Shown: positions 1 to 7,249, counted from the first letter of the stretch. The stretch is 13,605 nucleotides of DNA from Candidatus Moraniibacteriota bacterium (GCA_030690925.1 JAUYFO010000033.1:1-13605), one strand, 5' to 3'. The notes: generated from the sequence alone by a model not told the origin. Numbers and translations are program-made.

Positions 1-2
1 AA

Positions 3-29
3 CTAGCAATCCCGCTCAAAGAGTGCTAA
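3..29. promoter_or_regulatory. CIRCE operator (HrcA binding site)
   Basis: On the minus strand this reads TTAGCACTC, nine bases, then GATTGCTAG. The CIRCE consensus is TTAGCACTC-N9-GAGTGCTAA, so one half-site is perfect, the other matches 7 of 9, and the spacer is exactly nine. HrcA is known to bind CIRCE and repress groESL and/or dnaK operons until heat stress. The site lies 10 bases past the stop of the 40-1083 gene, so it most likely controls the next minus-strand gene, which is outside the window. I could not pick out a convincing -35/-10 pair around it because the sequence ends here. Confidence 0.82.
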
Positions 30-39
30 CAACAGGCTA

Positions 40-1083
40 TTAATGGACCAGGGTCTCCTGTTCCCGCTCTACTGGCTCCAGCTTCAGCCAGCCGAAGAAA
101 AGAGCGCTCCGAAAAAGGAGGTAGCTCAAAGCCATCCACAATAATCCTACGAGTGACCCAAAGGGCAACAGCGTCAGAAACAACAGAATCGCCAATATGA
201 AGGGTACGATAGTAGGTGAAATATGGCGCAAAACCTCTTGGTCGCTCAGCACCGCGATAATCTTATGCTGGATGGCTAAGGAAAAAACATCCGCAATCTT
301 CTCATCACCCCGGACGTCTCTTCCCACTAAACGGGCGATTTGGTCACGGCTGGAACGCAGGTAAAGCTCTTGCGACAAAACCCCACCATCAGGGGCTACC
401 TGTTTCAGATAATCACCGAACGCTGGCATGGCTAATACTTCATTCATCGAAATATCCTGAACTTGAGGAAAGGTGATACCCGCTGGCGCCTCTTCTTGCT
501 CTAGACTCAGGAGAAAGCCATCCACCGTCAGCCCCTCATCGATCAAGTTTTTCCAAGTCGGATACAGGTAGGCCGCTGATTTAAAAACGACCGTCGCTGT
601 CCCCTCACCAATGCTAAAGCGTGTCACCAACTCTTCCCAAGATTCCCTCTCTATGGAAGCAAAATAAACGCTTGCCAACACCAGCGAAAGTCCGAAAATA
701 TACCAAAACAATCCAGCCCGAACATTGCGGAAAAAGTGAAAGGTCAAACGATCACGAATTTCACCCTGCACCTGGCTCACTCCCCACAACACCAGGAGGG
801 CCGAAAGAATGACGAGACCAATATGGTACAGGGTATGGACAAAAAGCAAGCTCGGTAACACCAAAGCGAGCACGCCAAGCACGCGCAAGGTCAGCTCTTT
901 CCAAACAACACTTCCCAAGAAAAAAATCGTCCCAAGCAATGAAAACCACGCGACTGTCTGGAGGAATGTCGAGACATCATAGTGGCGGGCAACCACGAAA
1001 AACGCCTGCCAGGATCCGGCCGCGAACAGTCCGACACCAACGACAATCACAAGTCCGAAAATTTCCCGAGTTGTGAACTTCAT
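40..1083 (-). CDS. Polytopic membrane protein of unknown function
   Basis: I do not recognise a named family in this 347-residue protein. Hydrophobic segments suggest about seven membrane helices: roughly residues 9-30, 40-60, 64-82, 85-103, 121-143, 291-309 and 311-332. Between the fifth and sixth lies a hydrophilic domain of about 145 residues (145-290) rich in acidic and basic residues, probably the functional part; its side of the membrane cannot be decided by eye. The C-terminal tail is short and charged. The ATG at 1083 follows the mltG stop by only nine bases, so it is very likely co-transcribed with mltG and may be envelope-related (inference from position only). No Shine-Dalgarno sequence is visible before the ATG. 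The CIRCE site lies just beyond the stop, so this is probably the last gene of its operon. Confidence 0.85.
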   Translation of the reverse strand: MKFTTREIFGLVIVVGVGLFAAGSWQAFFVVARHYDVSTFLQTVAWFSLLGTIFFLGSVVWKELTLRVLGVLALVLPSLLFVHTLYHIGLVILSALLVLWGVSQVQGEIRDRLTFHFFRNVRAGLFWYIFGLSLVLASVYFASIERESWEELVTRFSIGEGTATVVFKSAAYLYPTWKNLIDEGLTVDGFLLSLEQEEAPAGITFPQVQDISMNEVLAMPAFGDYLKQVAPDGGVLSQELYLRSSRDQIARLVGRDVRGDEKIADVFSLAIQHKIIAVLSDQEVLRHISPTIVPFILAILLFLTLLPFGSLVGLLWMALSYLLFRSALFFGWLKLEPVEREQETLVH

Positions 1084-1092
1084 GACGTTGTG

Positions 1093-2106
1093 TTACAGGC
1101 CGTGCAGCGAGCGATTCCGTACATGTTCCTCAAACGTGGTAGAAAAAACTGTTTCTCCGGTGTTAGCATCAACCAAAAAGTAGAAATAGGGGTTACTCTT
1201 CGGAAAAATAGCAGCCCGCAGAGAAACGAGACTCGGGGAACTGATAGGTCCTAGTGGCAAGCCCTTGTTGATGTAGGTATTGTAGAGCGACTCAGCCGCC
1301 GTATCTTTCAGCGTCGGCTGCAACCTGGTCGTCCCGTGGATATAATTGATAGTAGCATCACTCTGCAGTGGTTGACCGATAGCGATGCGCTTCCAAAAGA
1401 CATCGCTAATCATGTCCCGTTCCTCCTTGGTTCGTCCTTCTTCTTCGATGATACTGGCCAAAGTAACGATGGCAAAGAGCGCGTGTCCCGAGCGCGCCAC
1501 CCCCTGGCGCAATGTGGCATCATATTTTTTCTCAAAGTTCTGCAGCATTGCAATAATAATCTCTTCGGCAGTCGCCTCAGGAGTAAACAGGTAAGTATCT
1601 GGAAAGAGGTATCCTTCAAGCGATACCCCTTTCGGCAGATCGCCCAAAAAATCAAACTGGGTCCGCCATCCCGGAAGCGGGGTCTGGACCAAGACCAAGA
1701 ACGCTTCCCCAGGCAGATCATTGGCCGTCAGGCGCTTTGCCATCTTGGTAAACGTCCATCCCTCGGGAAACGTAATCTTGATATCACGAGAAACCGTTTT
1801 CCCCGACGTCAGAATAACTGCCAACTCTGGCACCGTGAGACTCCCTGAAAGAGCATACTGTCCAGCAATCAGTTGACGTGTTTTTTCTTCATGAACGAAA
1901 TACCAAACAAAGGTGTAGCGAGAGTAAATAATTCCGCTTTCTTCCAAACGTGTCCCAAGAGTCAAGATATTCTCATTTTGCCGCACCTCGAAACGTTGCT
2001 CGGTCTTCACTGCTCCAGTAAAATGATCCGTCGCATAAGAACCAAAAAGAAAGAATCCCGCCCCAAGAACCGACAAAAAAATAGCAACAAAAAGAAAGGG
2101 GCGCAT
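1093..2106 (-). CDS. mltG: Endolytic murein transglycosylase MltG (YceG family)
   Basis: MltG cleaves nascent peptidoglycan strands inside the chain on the outer face of the cytoplasmic membrane and so sets glycan length. The protein has 337 residues, close to the family's usual length. A single N-terminal membrane anchor spans about residues 4-22, followed by a LysM-like region (about 38-105) and the YceG catalytic domain (about 110-335). The catalytic glutamate is read as Glu221 in the segment TLASIIEEEG, which lines up with the ASIVEKE motif of E. coli MltG. Other hallmarks are LQSDATINY (247-255), YNTY (275-278) and GLPLGPISSPS (282-292). It sits between the YjbQ-like gene (25-base gap) and a membrane protein gene (9-base gap), in an apparent trxA-yjbQ-mltG operon. 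The only purine-rich stretch upstream (AAGGACC) is too far from the ATG to be a normal ribosome binding site. Confidence 0.95.
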   Translation of the reverse strand: MRPFLFVAIFLSVLGAGFFLFGSYATDHFTGAVKTEQRFEVRQNENILTLGTRLEESGIIYSRYTFVWYFVHEEKTRQLIAGQYALSGSLTVPELAVILTSGKTVSRDIKITFPEGWTFTKMAKRLTANDLPGEAFLVLVQTPLPGWRTQFDFLGDLPKGVSLEGYLFPDTYLFTPEATAEEIIIAMLQNFEKKYDATLRQGVARSGHALFAIVTLASIIEEEGRTKEERDMISDVFWKRIAIGQPLQSDATINYIHGTTRLQPTLKDTAAESLYNTYINKGLPLGPISSPSLVSLRAAIFPKSNPYFYFLVDANTGETVFSTTFEEHVRNRSLHGL

Positions 2107-2131
2107 ACGAGAGAGTTAAGATGAGGTCCTT

Positions 2132-2575
2132 TTACAGACCGATTATCTGAATTACCACGTCCCTTTTGCGGGCGCCGTCAAATTCCACCGCAAAGATGTT
2201 CTGGCGCTCTGTCAGTACTAGTTTTCCCTTCTCTACCGGTATCGTTTCACTATTCCCCAAAAGAATAGCCTTACAGTGCGAGTGACCGTTGCTCCGGCCG
2301 TCGGCCAGACTCGAGGGGCGCCGCAATTCGAACAAATCATGAGAATACTGAGCATCCACCGGCACAATCTTGTAAAGTATCCTCATGAAGTCCTGGAGCA
2401 GCATCGGTTCGTTATGATTGATAGCTACCCCCATGGTGGTATGCGGCACATAGACCAGCGTCTGGCCTTCGCGAATACCCGAACGATCCACTACATCCTG
2501 GACCTTATCGGTGATGTCCATGAATTCTATCTGGGTCGTACTTTGGAGATCAATGCGCTCCTTATATATTTTCAT
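2132..2575 (-). CDS. yjbQ: YjbQ/UPF0047 family protein (secondary thiamine-phosphate synthase type)
   Basis: This 147-residue protein fits the UPF0047 (YjbQ) family over its full length. Visible signatures are VPHTTMGVAINHNEP (43-57), NGHSH (96-100), LLGNSETIPVEKGKL (105-119) and EFDGARKRDVVIQ (131-143). The histidines and acidic residues in the first two motifs are likely to form the family's conserved metal or active-site cluster. E. coli YjbQ has weak thiamine-phosphate synthase activity, but the physiological role of the family is unsettled, so the enzymatic name should be read cautiously. The gene starts 30 bases after the trxA stop. A GGAGG lies right after the trxA stop but is about 26 bases before the ATG, too far for that start, and no in-frame ATG, GTG or TTG lies closer. 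It is probably cotranscribed with trxA and mltG. Confidence 0.92.
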   Translation of the reverse strand: MKIYKERIDLQSTTQIEFMDITDKVQDVVDRSGIREGQTLVYVPHTTMGVAINHNEPMLLQDFMRILYKIVPVDAQYSHDLFELRRPSSLADGRSNGHSHCKAILLGNSETIPVEKGKLVLTERQNIFAVEFDGARKRDVVIQIIGL

Positions 2576-2605
2576 AATTTTTTGTTTTTCCCCTATAAAT
2601 CCTCC

Positions 2606-2923
2606 CTAAAGAGCAGCCAGCGCTGTCTGCAGAGTCTCCTTGGACTGCACCCCGATGAATTCCTTCACCACTTGCCCACCCTTAAATATCTTGATGGAAG
2701 GGATAGACATAATTTCATAACGCTCTGCTATTTCTGGATGCTCGTCCACATTGAGTTTACCTACTTTGGCCGGAGCCGCAACGCTGGCCAATTCTTCAAT
2801 CACCGGACCCATCATCTGACACGGCCCACACCACGGCGCCCAGAAATCCACCAGTACCGGCTTATCGCTTTTCAATACTTCCTGATCAAAATTATCCTTA
2901 GTAAGTTCCACTGCCATACTCAT
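2606..2923 (-). CDS. trxA: Thioredoxin
   Basis: Thioredoxin reduces protein disulfides in the cytoplasm and is recharged by thioredoxin reductase. The 105-residue protein has a single thioredoxin fold. The redox motif WCGPC is at residues 31-35 (cysteines 32 and 35) in the classic context DFWAPWCGPC, and the conserved cis-proline is Pro75 in SIPSIKIF. There is no signal peptide or membrane segment, so it should be cytoplasmic. Two in-frame ATGs are possible, at 2923 and at 2917 (residue 3). Neither has a Shine-Dalgarno sequence, and the predicted transcript start near 2940 gives a leader of only about 17-23 bases. It is the first gene of the block ending at 40 and has its own promoter at 2947-2975. 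Confidence 0.97.
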   Translation of the reverse strand: MSMAVELTKDNFDQEVLKSDKPVLVDFWAPWCGPCQMMGPVIEELASVAAPAKVGKLNVDEHPEIAERYEIMSIPSIKIFKGGQVVKEFIGVQSKETLQTALAAL

Positions 2924-2946
2924 ATCTGAAAAAATATTACATCTTC

Positions 2947-2975
2947 AGTATAGCTAATTTCCCCACAAATGGCAA
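2947..2975 (-). promoter_or_regulatory. Sigma-70-type promoter for trxA operon
   Basis: On the minus strand a -35 box TTGCCA (2970-2975) is followed by a 17-base spacer and a -10 box TATACT (2947-2952). The predicted transcript start is near 2940, about 17 bases before the trxA ATG. The boxes match the consensus at four of six (TTGACA) and five of six (TATAAT) positions, and the position directly upstream of a first-in-operon gene supports it. Not tested experimentally. Confidence 0.65.
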
Positions 2976-3029
2976 AAGAGAATTACTTTTTCGAAACAAA
3001 CCGTGCCTTTATTACCAAACGAAGTGAGT

Positions 3030-3053
3030 GAAGCGAAAGCTTGCTTTCGTTTC
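3030..3053. repeat. Hairpin A with CTTG loop (intergenic)
   Basis: Read on the plus strand, bases 3030-3039 pair with 3044-3053 to give a 10-bp stem (one G-T wobble) around the loop CTTG, closed by a G-C pair. It is the first of three hairpins in this gap sharing that loop. A possible outer stem joins TTACC (3012-3016) with GGTAA (3067-3071). No gene overlaps it. If read from the minus strand, like the flanking genes, the loop would be CAAG. Confidence 0.7.
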
Positions 3054-3066
3054 CGAACGCAGTGCC

Positions 3067-3177
3067 GGTAAAATCAGGTGGCATACACCCCGCGGCTTGC
3101 CGCGGAAAGAAACGAACAGCAGTTCGTTTTTGAGTGGAGGGCTTGCCCTGGGGTGAATACCTGTTATTTCCTTTACC
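3067..3177. repeat. Branched inverted-repeat structure (intergenic)
   Basis: An outer imperfect stem is formed by GGTAAA (3067-3072) with TTTACC (3172-3177), CAGGT (3075-3079) with ACCTG (3159-3163), and CACCCC (3086-3091) with GGGGTG (3150-3155). It encloses three local hairpins. B is CCGCGG-CTTG-CCGCGG (3090-3105, perfect 6 bp). C is an 8-bp stem with loop AGCA (3110-3129), followed by T residues on the plus strand. D is AGGG-CTTG-CCCT (3138-3149). The last two bases of the CACCCC arm compete with hairpin B. The gap from 2976 to 3234 contains no credible gene, so this structure is its main content. It could be a structured RNA, a REP- or MITE-like element or a transcription-end region; the sequence alone does not decide. 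Confidence 0.65.
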
Positions 3178-3234
3178 AGATCTGGTTGGCCTAGTCTATT
3201 TATATAAACAGGGTCACTTCCTCCTTACTGTACC

Positions 3235-3273
3235 ATTTAGTATAAACGCAACTAAGTTGCGTTTATACTAAAT
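3235..3273. repeat. Perfect 18-bp palindrome after lepA
   Basis: Bases 3235-3252 are the exact reverse complement of 3256-3273, leaving a three-base centre (TAA). The right arm ends two bases before the lepA stop codon (3276-3278). In RNA this would be a long, mostly A-U/G-C mixed hairpin at the 3' end of the lepA message. No run of T follows on the minus strand, so it is not a textbook intrinsic terminator. It could protect the mRNA end, take part in termination, or be an operator or mobile palindrome. Confidence 0.7.
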
Positions 3274-3275
3274 CA

Positions 3276-5090
3276 CTACTTCTTCAAAACTGCCAAGAAG
3301 GCGCTGCTAGGAATAGCAACCTTGCCGATATCACGCATTTTTTTCTTGCCCCTCTTCTGTTTGTCGAGCAATTTGCGCTTGCGTGAGAAGTCTCCCCCGT
3401 AGAGCTTGCCAGTAACATCCTTGCGGTAAGCCGAGATGGTTTCCCGAGCAATAACCTTGCCCCCGATAGCCGCCTGAATGGCCACTGCGAAGTTCTGGCG
3501 TGGAATGACTTCCTTCAGTTTTTCTACTACTCGCTTGCCCTCACCAAAAGCATCCTGGCGGGGAATCATCCGAGCAAAAGCATCTATATGCTCCCCCGCC
3601 ACCATAATTTCGAGTTTCACCACGTCACTCTCCCGATAGCCGATCAGCTCATAATTCATCGAGGCATAGCCCGACGAAGCGCTCTTCAGTTCATCATGAA
3701 AGTTGATAATGACATCCATGAGCGGTGCCTCAAAGGTAAGGAGTACCCGCTCTTCATCGATATATTCCGTATTCTTGTACTCCGCCCGAATGGTTTGCGT
3801 CAGAGTGATGACGTTCCCAAGATATTCGCTTGGCACCACCATCGAAAGCAAAACGTAGGGTTCGTAGATAGCCTCAATACCAGCCAAGTCTGGCAGATCA
3901 GCTGGTGAATAGAGCAGTTTACGTTCATCCGCCCCATGAAGCTTGAGCTCATAGACGACTGACGGAGTGGTAATAGTGGGGGCCATACCAAACTCCCGTT
4001 CCAAACGAGCCTGAATGATTTCCAAATGGAGCAATCCCAAAAAACCGCAACGAAATCCCCGACCAAGCGCCTGGTTGCTCTCCGGTTCGAAAGTAAAAGC
4101 AGCGTCGTTGAGCTTGAGCTTCTCGAGGGCATCGCGCATCATGGTATACTCATCGCCATCCACCGGATAGAAACTGGCGTACACGGCCGGTCGGATCTCC
4201 TTATAACCCGGCAGACGCTCTACTGGGGCTTCACGGTCTGTGGGCTTCCAGGTCACTGTATCCCCCACCCGACAGTGACTGACCGCTTTCAGTCCAGTGG
4301 CGATATAGCCGATATCTCCAGCACGCAGGATATCGGTCGGCACCAGATTGGGGTGAAACAATCCCACTTCGACTGCCAAGCCTTCCTTTTCAGTCCCGAG
4401 CATGTGAAGCATATCGTCACGTTTCACCGAGCCGTCTACCACCTTGACATAAGCCACCACGCCCTTGTAGGTGTTATAGATAGAATCAAAAATAAGGGCG
4501 CGGAGCGGCAGGGTCTCATCGCCCTGTGGAGCCGGCACCCGCTCAATCACTCGTTCCAATACCGTCTGCACTCCCACACCGGTTTTCCCCGAAGCCAAGA
4601 GAATCTCTTCTTCTTGACACCCTAGGATATGCACGATTTCTTTCTTGGTCTTTTCTACCTGAGCATTAGGGAGGTCAATCTTGTTGATGACCGGAATAAT
4701 CTCCAGTCCCTGTTCCACGGCCAGATACAGATTGGCTAAGGTCTGTGCCTGCACCCCCTTGGTAGCATCGACCAGCAAGATAGCACCCTCGACAGCAGCT
4801 AGTGAGCGCGAAACTTCGTAATGAAAGTCTACATGTCCCGGGGTATCAATCAGATTGAGCATGTATGGGGTGCCCTGGTAGCTATAGTGCATCTGTACCG
4901 GCTGCAGCTTGATGGTGATACCACGCTCCCGCTCCAGATCCATCTGATCAAGCATCTGCTCTTTCATTTTGCGCTTTTCTACCGTATGAGTGATATCAAT
5001 CAAGCGATCAGCCAGCGTGGATTTGCCATGATCAATATGAGCAATGATGCAGAAATTGCGGATATTCTTTTGTCTAATGCTTTGGTCCAT
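3276..5090 (-). CDS. lepA: Elongation factor 4 (LepA), ribosome back-translocation GTPase
   Basis: LepA is a membrane-associated translational GTPase that binds the ribosome in stalled or mis-set states and has been linked to back-translocation and initiation or assembly quality. The 604 residues cover the whole family length (E. coli 599). The G domain shows G1 AHIDHGKST (17-25), switch I RERGITIK (54-61), G3 DTPGH (82-86) and G4 NKID (136-139). Domain II follows (about 190-280), then the EF-G-like domains III and V (about 295-370 and 400-485), then the LepA-specific C-terminal domain (about 490-604) with the basic segment KLLDKQKRGKKK and ending IPSSAFLAVLKK. No EF-G domain IV is present, as expected. 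The start MDQSIRQKNIRNF matches the family N-terminus. The gene lies 56 bases after the 5147-5923 membrane protein gene; no strong own promoter or ribosome binding site is visible. Confidence 0.98.
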   Translation of the reverse strand: MDQSIRQKNIRNFCIIAHIDHGKSTLADRLIDITHTVEKRKMKEQMLDQMDLERERGITIKLQPVQMHYSYQGTPYMLNLIDTPGHVDFHYEVSRSLAAVEGAILLVDATKGVQAQTLANLYLAVEQGLEIIPVINKIDLPNAQVEKTKKEIVHILGCQEEEILLASGKTGVGVQTVLERVIERVPAPQGDETLPLRALIFDSIYNTYKGVVAYVKVVDGSVKRDDMLHMLGTEKEGLAVEVGLFHPNLVPTDILRAGDIGYIATGLKAVSHCRVGDTVTWKPTDREAPVERLPGYKEIRPAVYASFYPVDGDEYTMMRDALEKLKLNDAAFTFEPESNQALGRGFRCGFLGLLHLEIIQARLEREFGMAPTITTPSVVYELKLHGADERKLLYSPADLPDLAGIEAIYEPYVLLSMVVPSEYLGNVITLTQTIRAEYKNTEYIDEERVLLTFEAPLMDVIINFHDELKSASSGYASMNYELIGYRESDVVKLEIMVAGEHIDAFARMIPRQDAFGEGKRVVEKLKEVIPRQNFAVAIQAAIGGKVIARETISAYRKDVTGKLYGGDFSRKRKLLDKQKRGKKKMRDIGKVAIPSSAFLAVLKK

Positions 5091-5146
5091 TCCGTAAGCC
5101 TAGCCGAAAGAAGGCTTTGAAGCAAGGTCAAGGCCGCCACTTCCTA

Positions 5147-5923
5147 TCAGACCAATATCCGCCAAGGGGAGCTGAAGAGTAGGAGAAAGATTAGGACAAG
5201 GAAGAAAAAAATACGGGGAGTGGCTTTGCGCAGTGACAACGTCTTCCGAAAAGCATCAAACGATATATCCCACACAATAAAGAACAGAATGGCTCCAATG
5301 GCCCCCGTCGTCAGGTAGCCAAACGGCCAGAGACTCATGACCCACACCATCTCCCCCATAATCAGCCCCAATAGGGCGCTGTAAAGCAAGACGCGTGTCC
5401 GTTCCTTTTGATCCACCCCCATGAATGTTTCATAACTGGTGAGCGCGGTTCCGAAGAAATAGAGCAGCATCAATCCCCAGAGGGGGAAAGAAAAATTCAG
5501 ATAAAACCCGTAGAGTCCAGCGTAGAAGAAGAACATTGCTGCCATAGCGGCTGCATTGAGAAAGGCTTCACCGGTTTTGTCGGTCGGGGCATGACGCAAA
5601 CGATAATTCCCCAAAAGAGCACAGTAATACATGAGTGCGCTCAGGATCACGAACACCCAGCGTTCTCTTGAGTTATCAATCAGAGAAAGCAGCATTGGTG
5701 ACGAGACAGAGAGAAGCATCGGCAAAACAGCATCGGAAAAACGCTCTGTCAAACGCCGGCTGGCCGTAAGCGAAACCAGAATAAGCGGCGCCACGGAAAG
5801 TACGTACCAACTCCAGGAAGCAGAGATAGGATTCTGCGACACCAATACCAATCCGACGAAAAAGATAAAACTCCAGAAAAATACCGAGAAATGAAGAATC
5901 ATGCTGCTATAGATAGTAATCAC
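5147..5923 (-). CDS. Polytopic membrane protein of unknown function
   Basis: This 258-residue protein is almost wholly hydrophobic, with about eight or nine membrane helices (near residues 9-28, 37-53, 65-82, 88-105, 121-142, 146-163, 177-198, 202-222 and 237-252) joined by short charged loops. I see no catalytic motif. It resembles conserved Patescibacteria membrane families such as DUF5656 in general build, but I cannot confirm membership. The start is taken as GTG at 5923 because GGAG lies nine bases upstream; an internal ATG at 5902 (residue 8) has no ribosome binding site. It lies 30 bases after htrA and 56 bases before lepA, so it is probably part of the same operon. Its neighbours suggest an envelope role, but that is positional inference only. 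Confidence 0.85.
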   Translation of the reverse strand: MITIYSSMILHFSVFFWSFIFFVGLVLVSQNPISASWSWYVLSVAPLILVSLTASRRLTERFSDAVLPMLLSVSSPMLLSLIDNSRERWVFVILSALMYYCALLGNYRLRHAPTDKTGEAFLNAAAMAAMFFFYAGLYGFYLNFSFPLWGLMLLYFFGTALTSYETFMGVDQKERTRVLLYSALLGLIMGEMVWVMSLWPFGYLTTGAIGAILFFIVWDISFDAFRKTLSLRKATPRIFFFLVLIFLLLFSSPWRILV

Positions 5924-5932
5924 CTGCTACTG

Positions 5933-5936
5933 CTCC
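5933..5936 (-). promoter_or_regulatory. Ribosome binding site deciding a GTG start
   Basis: GGAG on the minus strand lies nine bases before the GTG at 5923. It is one of only two clear Shine-Dalgarno sequences in the window and favours GTG over the ATG at 5902. Confidence 0.5.
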
Positions 5937-5953
5937 AGAACACCTCTCTCCTG

Positions 5954-7216
5954 TTACTGTCGTTCTTCCAACCGGACCGTGATTTCCTTGGTCTCTCCCT
6001 TATGCCACAACTTGACGGTGATAGTATCACCTACTGCGTAGCGTGCCATATAGTACACCAGACCGTGCTCCATATCGACTTTCTCACCATTAATTTCAAG
6101 AATAATATCATTCTCCACTATACCAGCCTTATCTGCTGGAGATCCAGGTACCACAGCGAAGTCCGTCAACGTCTCACCGCGCAACACCAAAGCCCCATAG
6201 TTAAATGGCAACCCCGTCTTTTTCTGAAGCGCATCGGTAAGCGTAATTGACCGCACCCCTAAGTAGGGAAAACTCTGTTTCCCAGTCATGCGCACCTGTT
6301 CTACGATACGCTTGACCTGGTTGATGGGGAGCGTAAACCCAATATTTTCAGCGCCACGCGCCATAGCCACATTGACTCCGATCACCTCACCAGCCAGGTT
6401 AAACAACGGGCCACCAGAATTGCCGGGGTTGATAGCGGCATCGATCTGGATAATATCGGACAGATGTTCTGAATCACCCAAACCAGAACTAGCATCAAGA
6501 CTACGCTTGAGGCCAGAGACAATACCTCGACTGACCGAATTCTCAAATTCACCAAGTGGGTTCCCGATAGCAATCACTGTCTCCCCCACTCTGATAGTAT
6601 CGGAGTCACCGAATACCGGAACCGGAAAATCCTGGCCCTCGATTTTTATGACAGCGATGTCATTACTGGGATCACGAGCCAGCACTTTGGCCGGGTATTC
6701 CTTCTTATCCTTCCCCAAAATAACGGTGTACTCGGCTTGTTCATCGGCGACTACGTGTTTGTTGGTGACAATCAAACCATCCGACGAGACAAAAAAACCC
6801 GAACCACTCCCCACCCTCTGTTTTTCGGTCTCGGTACTATTGTTGCCACTTCTCGGATCAGAAAACGGAAGCCCAAAAGGGTTACTGAAAAAGCTTCGTA
6901 ACTTTTGGACATCACGACTAATCACGATACTCACTACTCCAGGAGAATTCTTTTCCACCAGGTCAGCTACAGCATTTTCTTCCGTGACCACCCTCACCCC
7001 TTCTGTTACTTGGCCCCCTGGAATCGTAAGCGCGCCCTCAAAAGCAGGAATATACTGGCTGACGAAGCGCAGTACCACCGGTGACAATACGCCTCCAATA
7101 AAACCCGTGCCCAAGACGAGAACAAACAAGACCACAATCCATCCCTGGCCCCGTTTCCTCTTATGTGGTGGCCCAACGATTGTGGTCGTTTCTGCTCCAG
7201 GGGAAATCTCTTCCAT
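5954..7216 (-). CDS. htrA: HtrA/Deg-family serine protease with one PDZ domain
   Basis: HtrA proteases degrade or refold damaged proteins outside the cytoplasm. The 420-residue protein begins with a basic cytoplasmic stretch (PHKRKRGQG, 17-25), a single membrane anchor (about 26-50) and a linker. A trypsin-like domain follows (about 85-310) and a single PDZ domain (about 315-415). The triad is visible: His154 in TNKHVV, Asp186 in DPSNDIAVIKI and Ser267 in NPGNSGGP. The layout (anchor, protease, one PDZ) is that of DegS and of Gram-positive HtrA, not the two-PDZ DegP. The insert between residues 101 and 135, rich in Ser, Pro, Asn and Phe, fits the flexible LA-loop region. It follows the PPIase gene by 33 bases. 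No Shine-Dalgarno sequence is seen before the ATG. The PDZ presumably senses exposed C-termini. Confidence 0.96.
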   Translation of the reverse strand: MEEISPGAETTTIVGPPHKRKRGQGWIVVLFVLVLGTGFIGGVLSPVVLRFVSQYIPAFEGALTIPGGQVTEGVRVVTEENAVADLVEKNSPGVVSIVISRDVQKLRSFFSNPFGLPFSDPRSGNNSTETEKQRVGSGSGFFVSSDGLIVTNKHVVADEQAEYTVILGKDKKEYPAKVLARDPSNDIAVIKIEGQDFPVPVFGDSDTIRVGETVIAIGNPLGEFENSVSRGIVSGLKRSLDASSGLGDSEHLSDIIQIDAAINPGNSGGPLFNLAGEVIGVNVAMARGAENIGFTLPINQVKRIVEQVRMTGKQSFPYLGVRSITLTDALQKKTGLPFNYGALVLRGETLTDFAVVPGSPADKAGIVENDIILEINGEKVDMEHGLVYYMARYAVGDTITVKLWHKGETKEITVRLEERQ

Positions 7217-7249
7217 ACACGATTCATTAATTTTTATGTATCATCACTC

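Noticed and set aside
2276..2929. Plus-strand open frame (217 codons) opposite yjbQ and trxA
   Set aside because: It spans two well-recognised minus-strand genes and their gap, which marks it as a shadow.
2969..3031. Short plus-strand frame of 20 residues beginning MAKENYFF in the lepA-trxA gap
   Set aside because: No ribosome binding site, overlaps the trxA promoter region and ends inside the hairpin cluster; likely chance.
3175..3186. 12-bp palindrome ACCAGATCTGGT
   Set aside because: Self-complementary without a loop and without a second copy; noted as part of the palindrome-rich gap but not strong alone.
2924..3275. CRISPR array or tRNA in the gene-free gap
   Set aside because: The repeats are inverted with different stems and no regular spacers, and no cloverleaf with a T-loop or anticodon arm can be drawn.
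5096..5117. Inverted repeat AAGCCT/AGGCTT just before the lepA ATG
   Set aside because: Six-base arms with a ten-base loop and no T run; could affect the lepA leader but is too weak to call.
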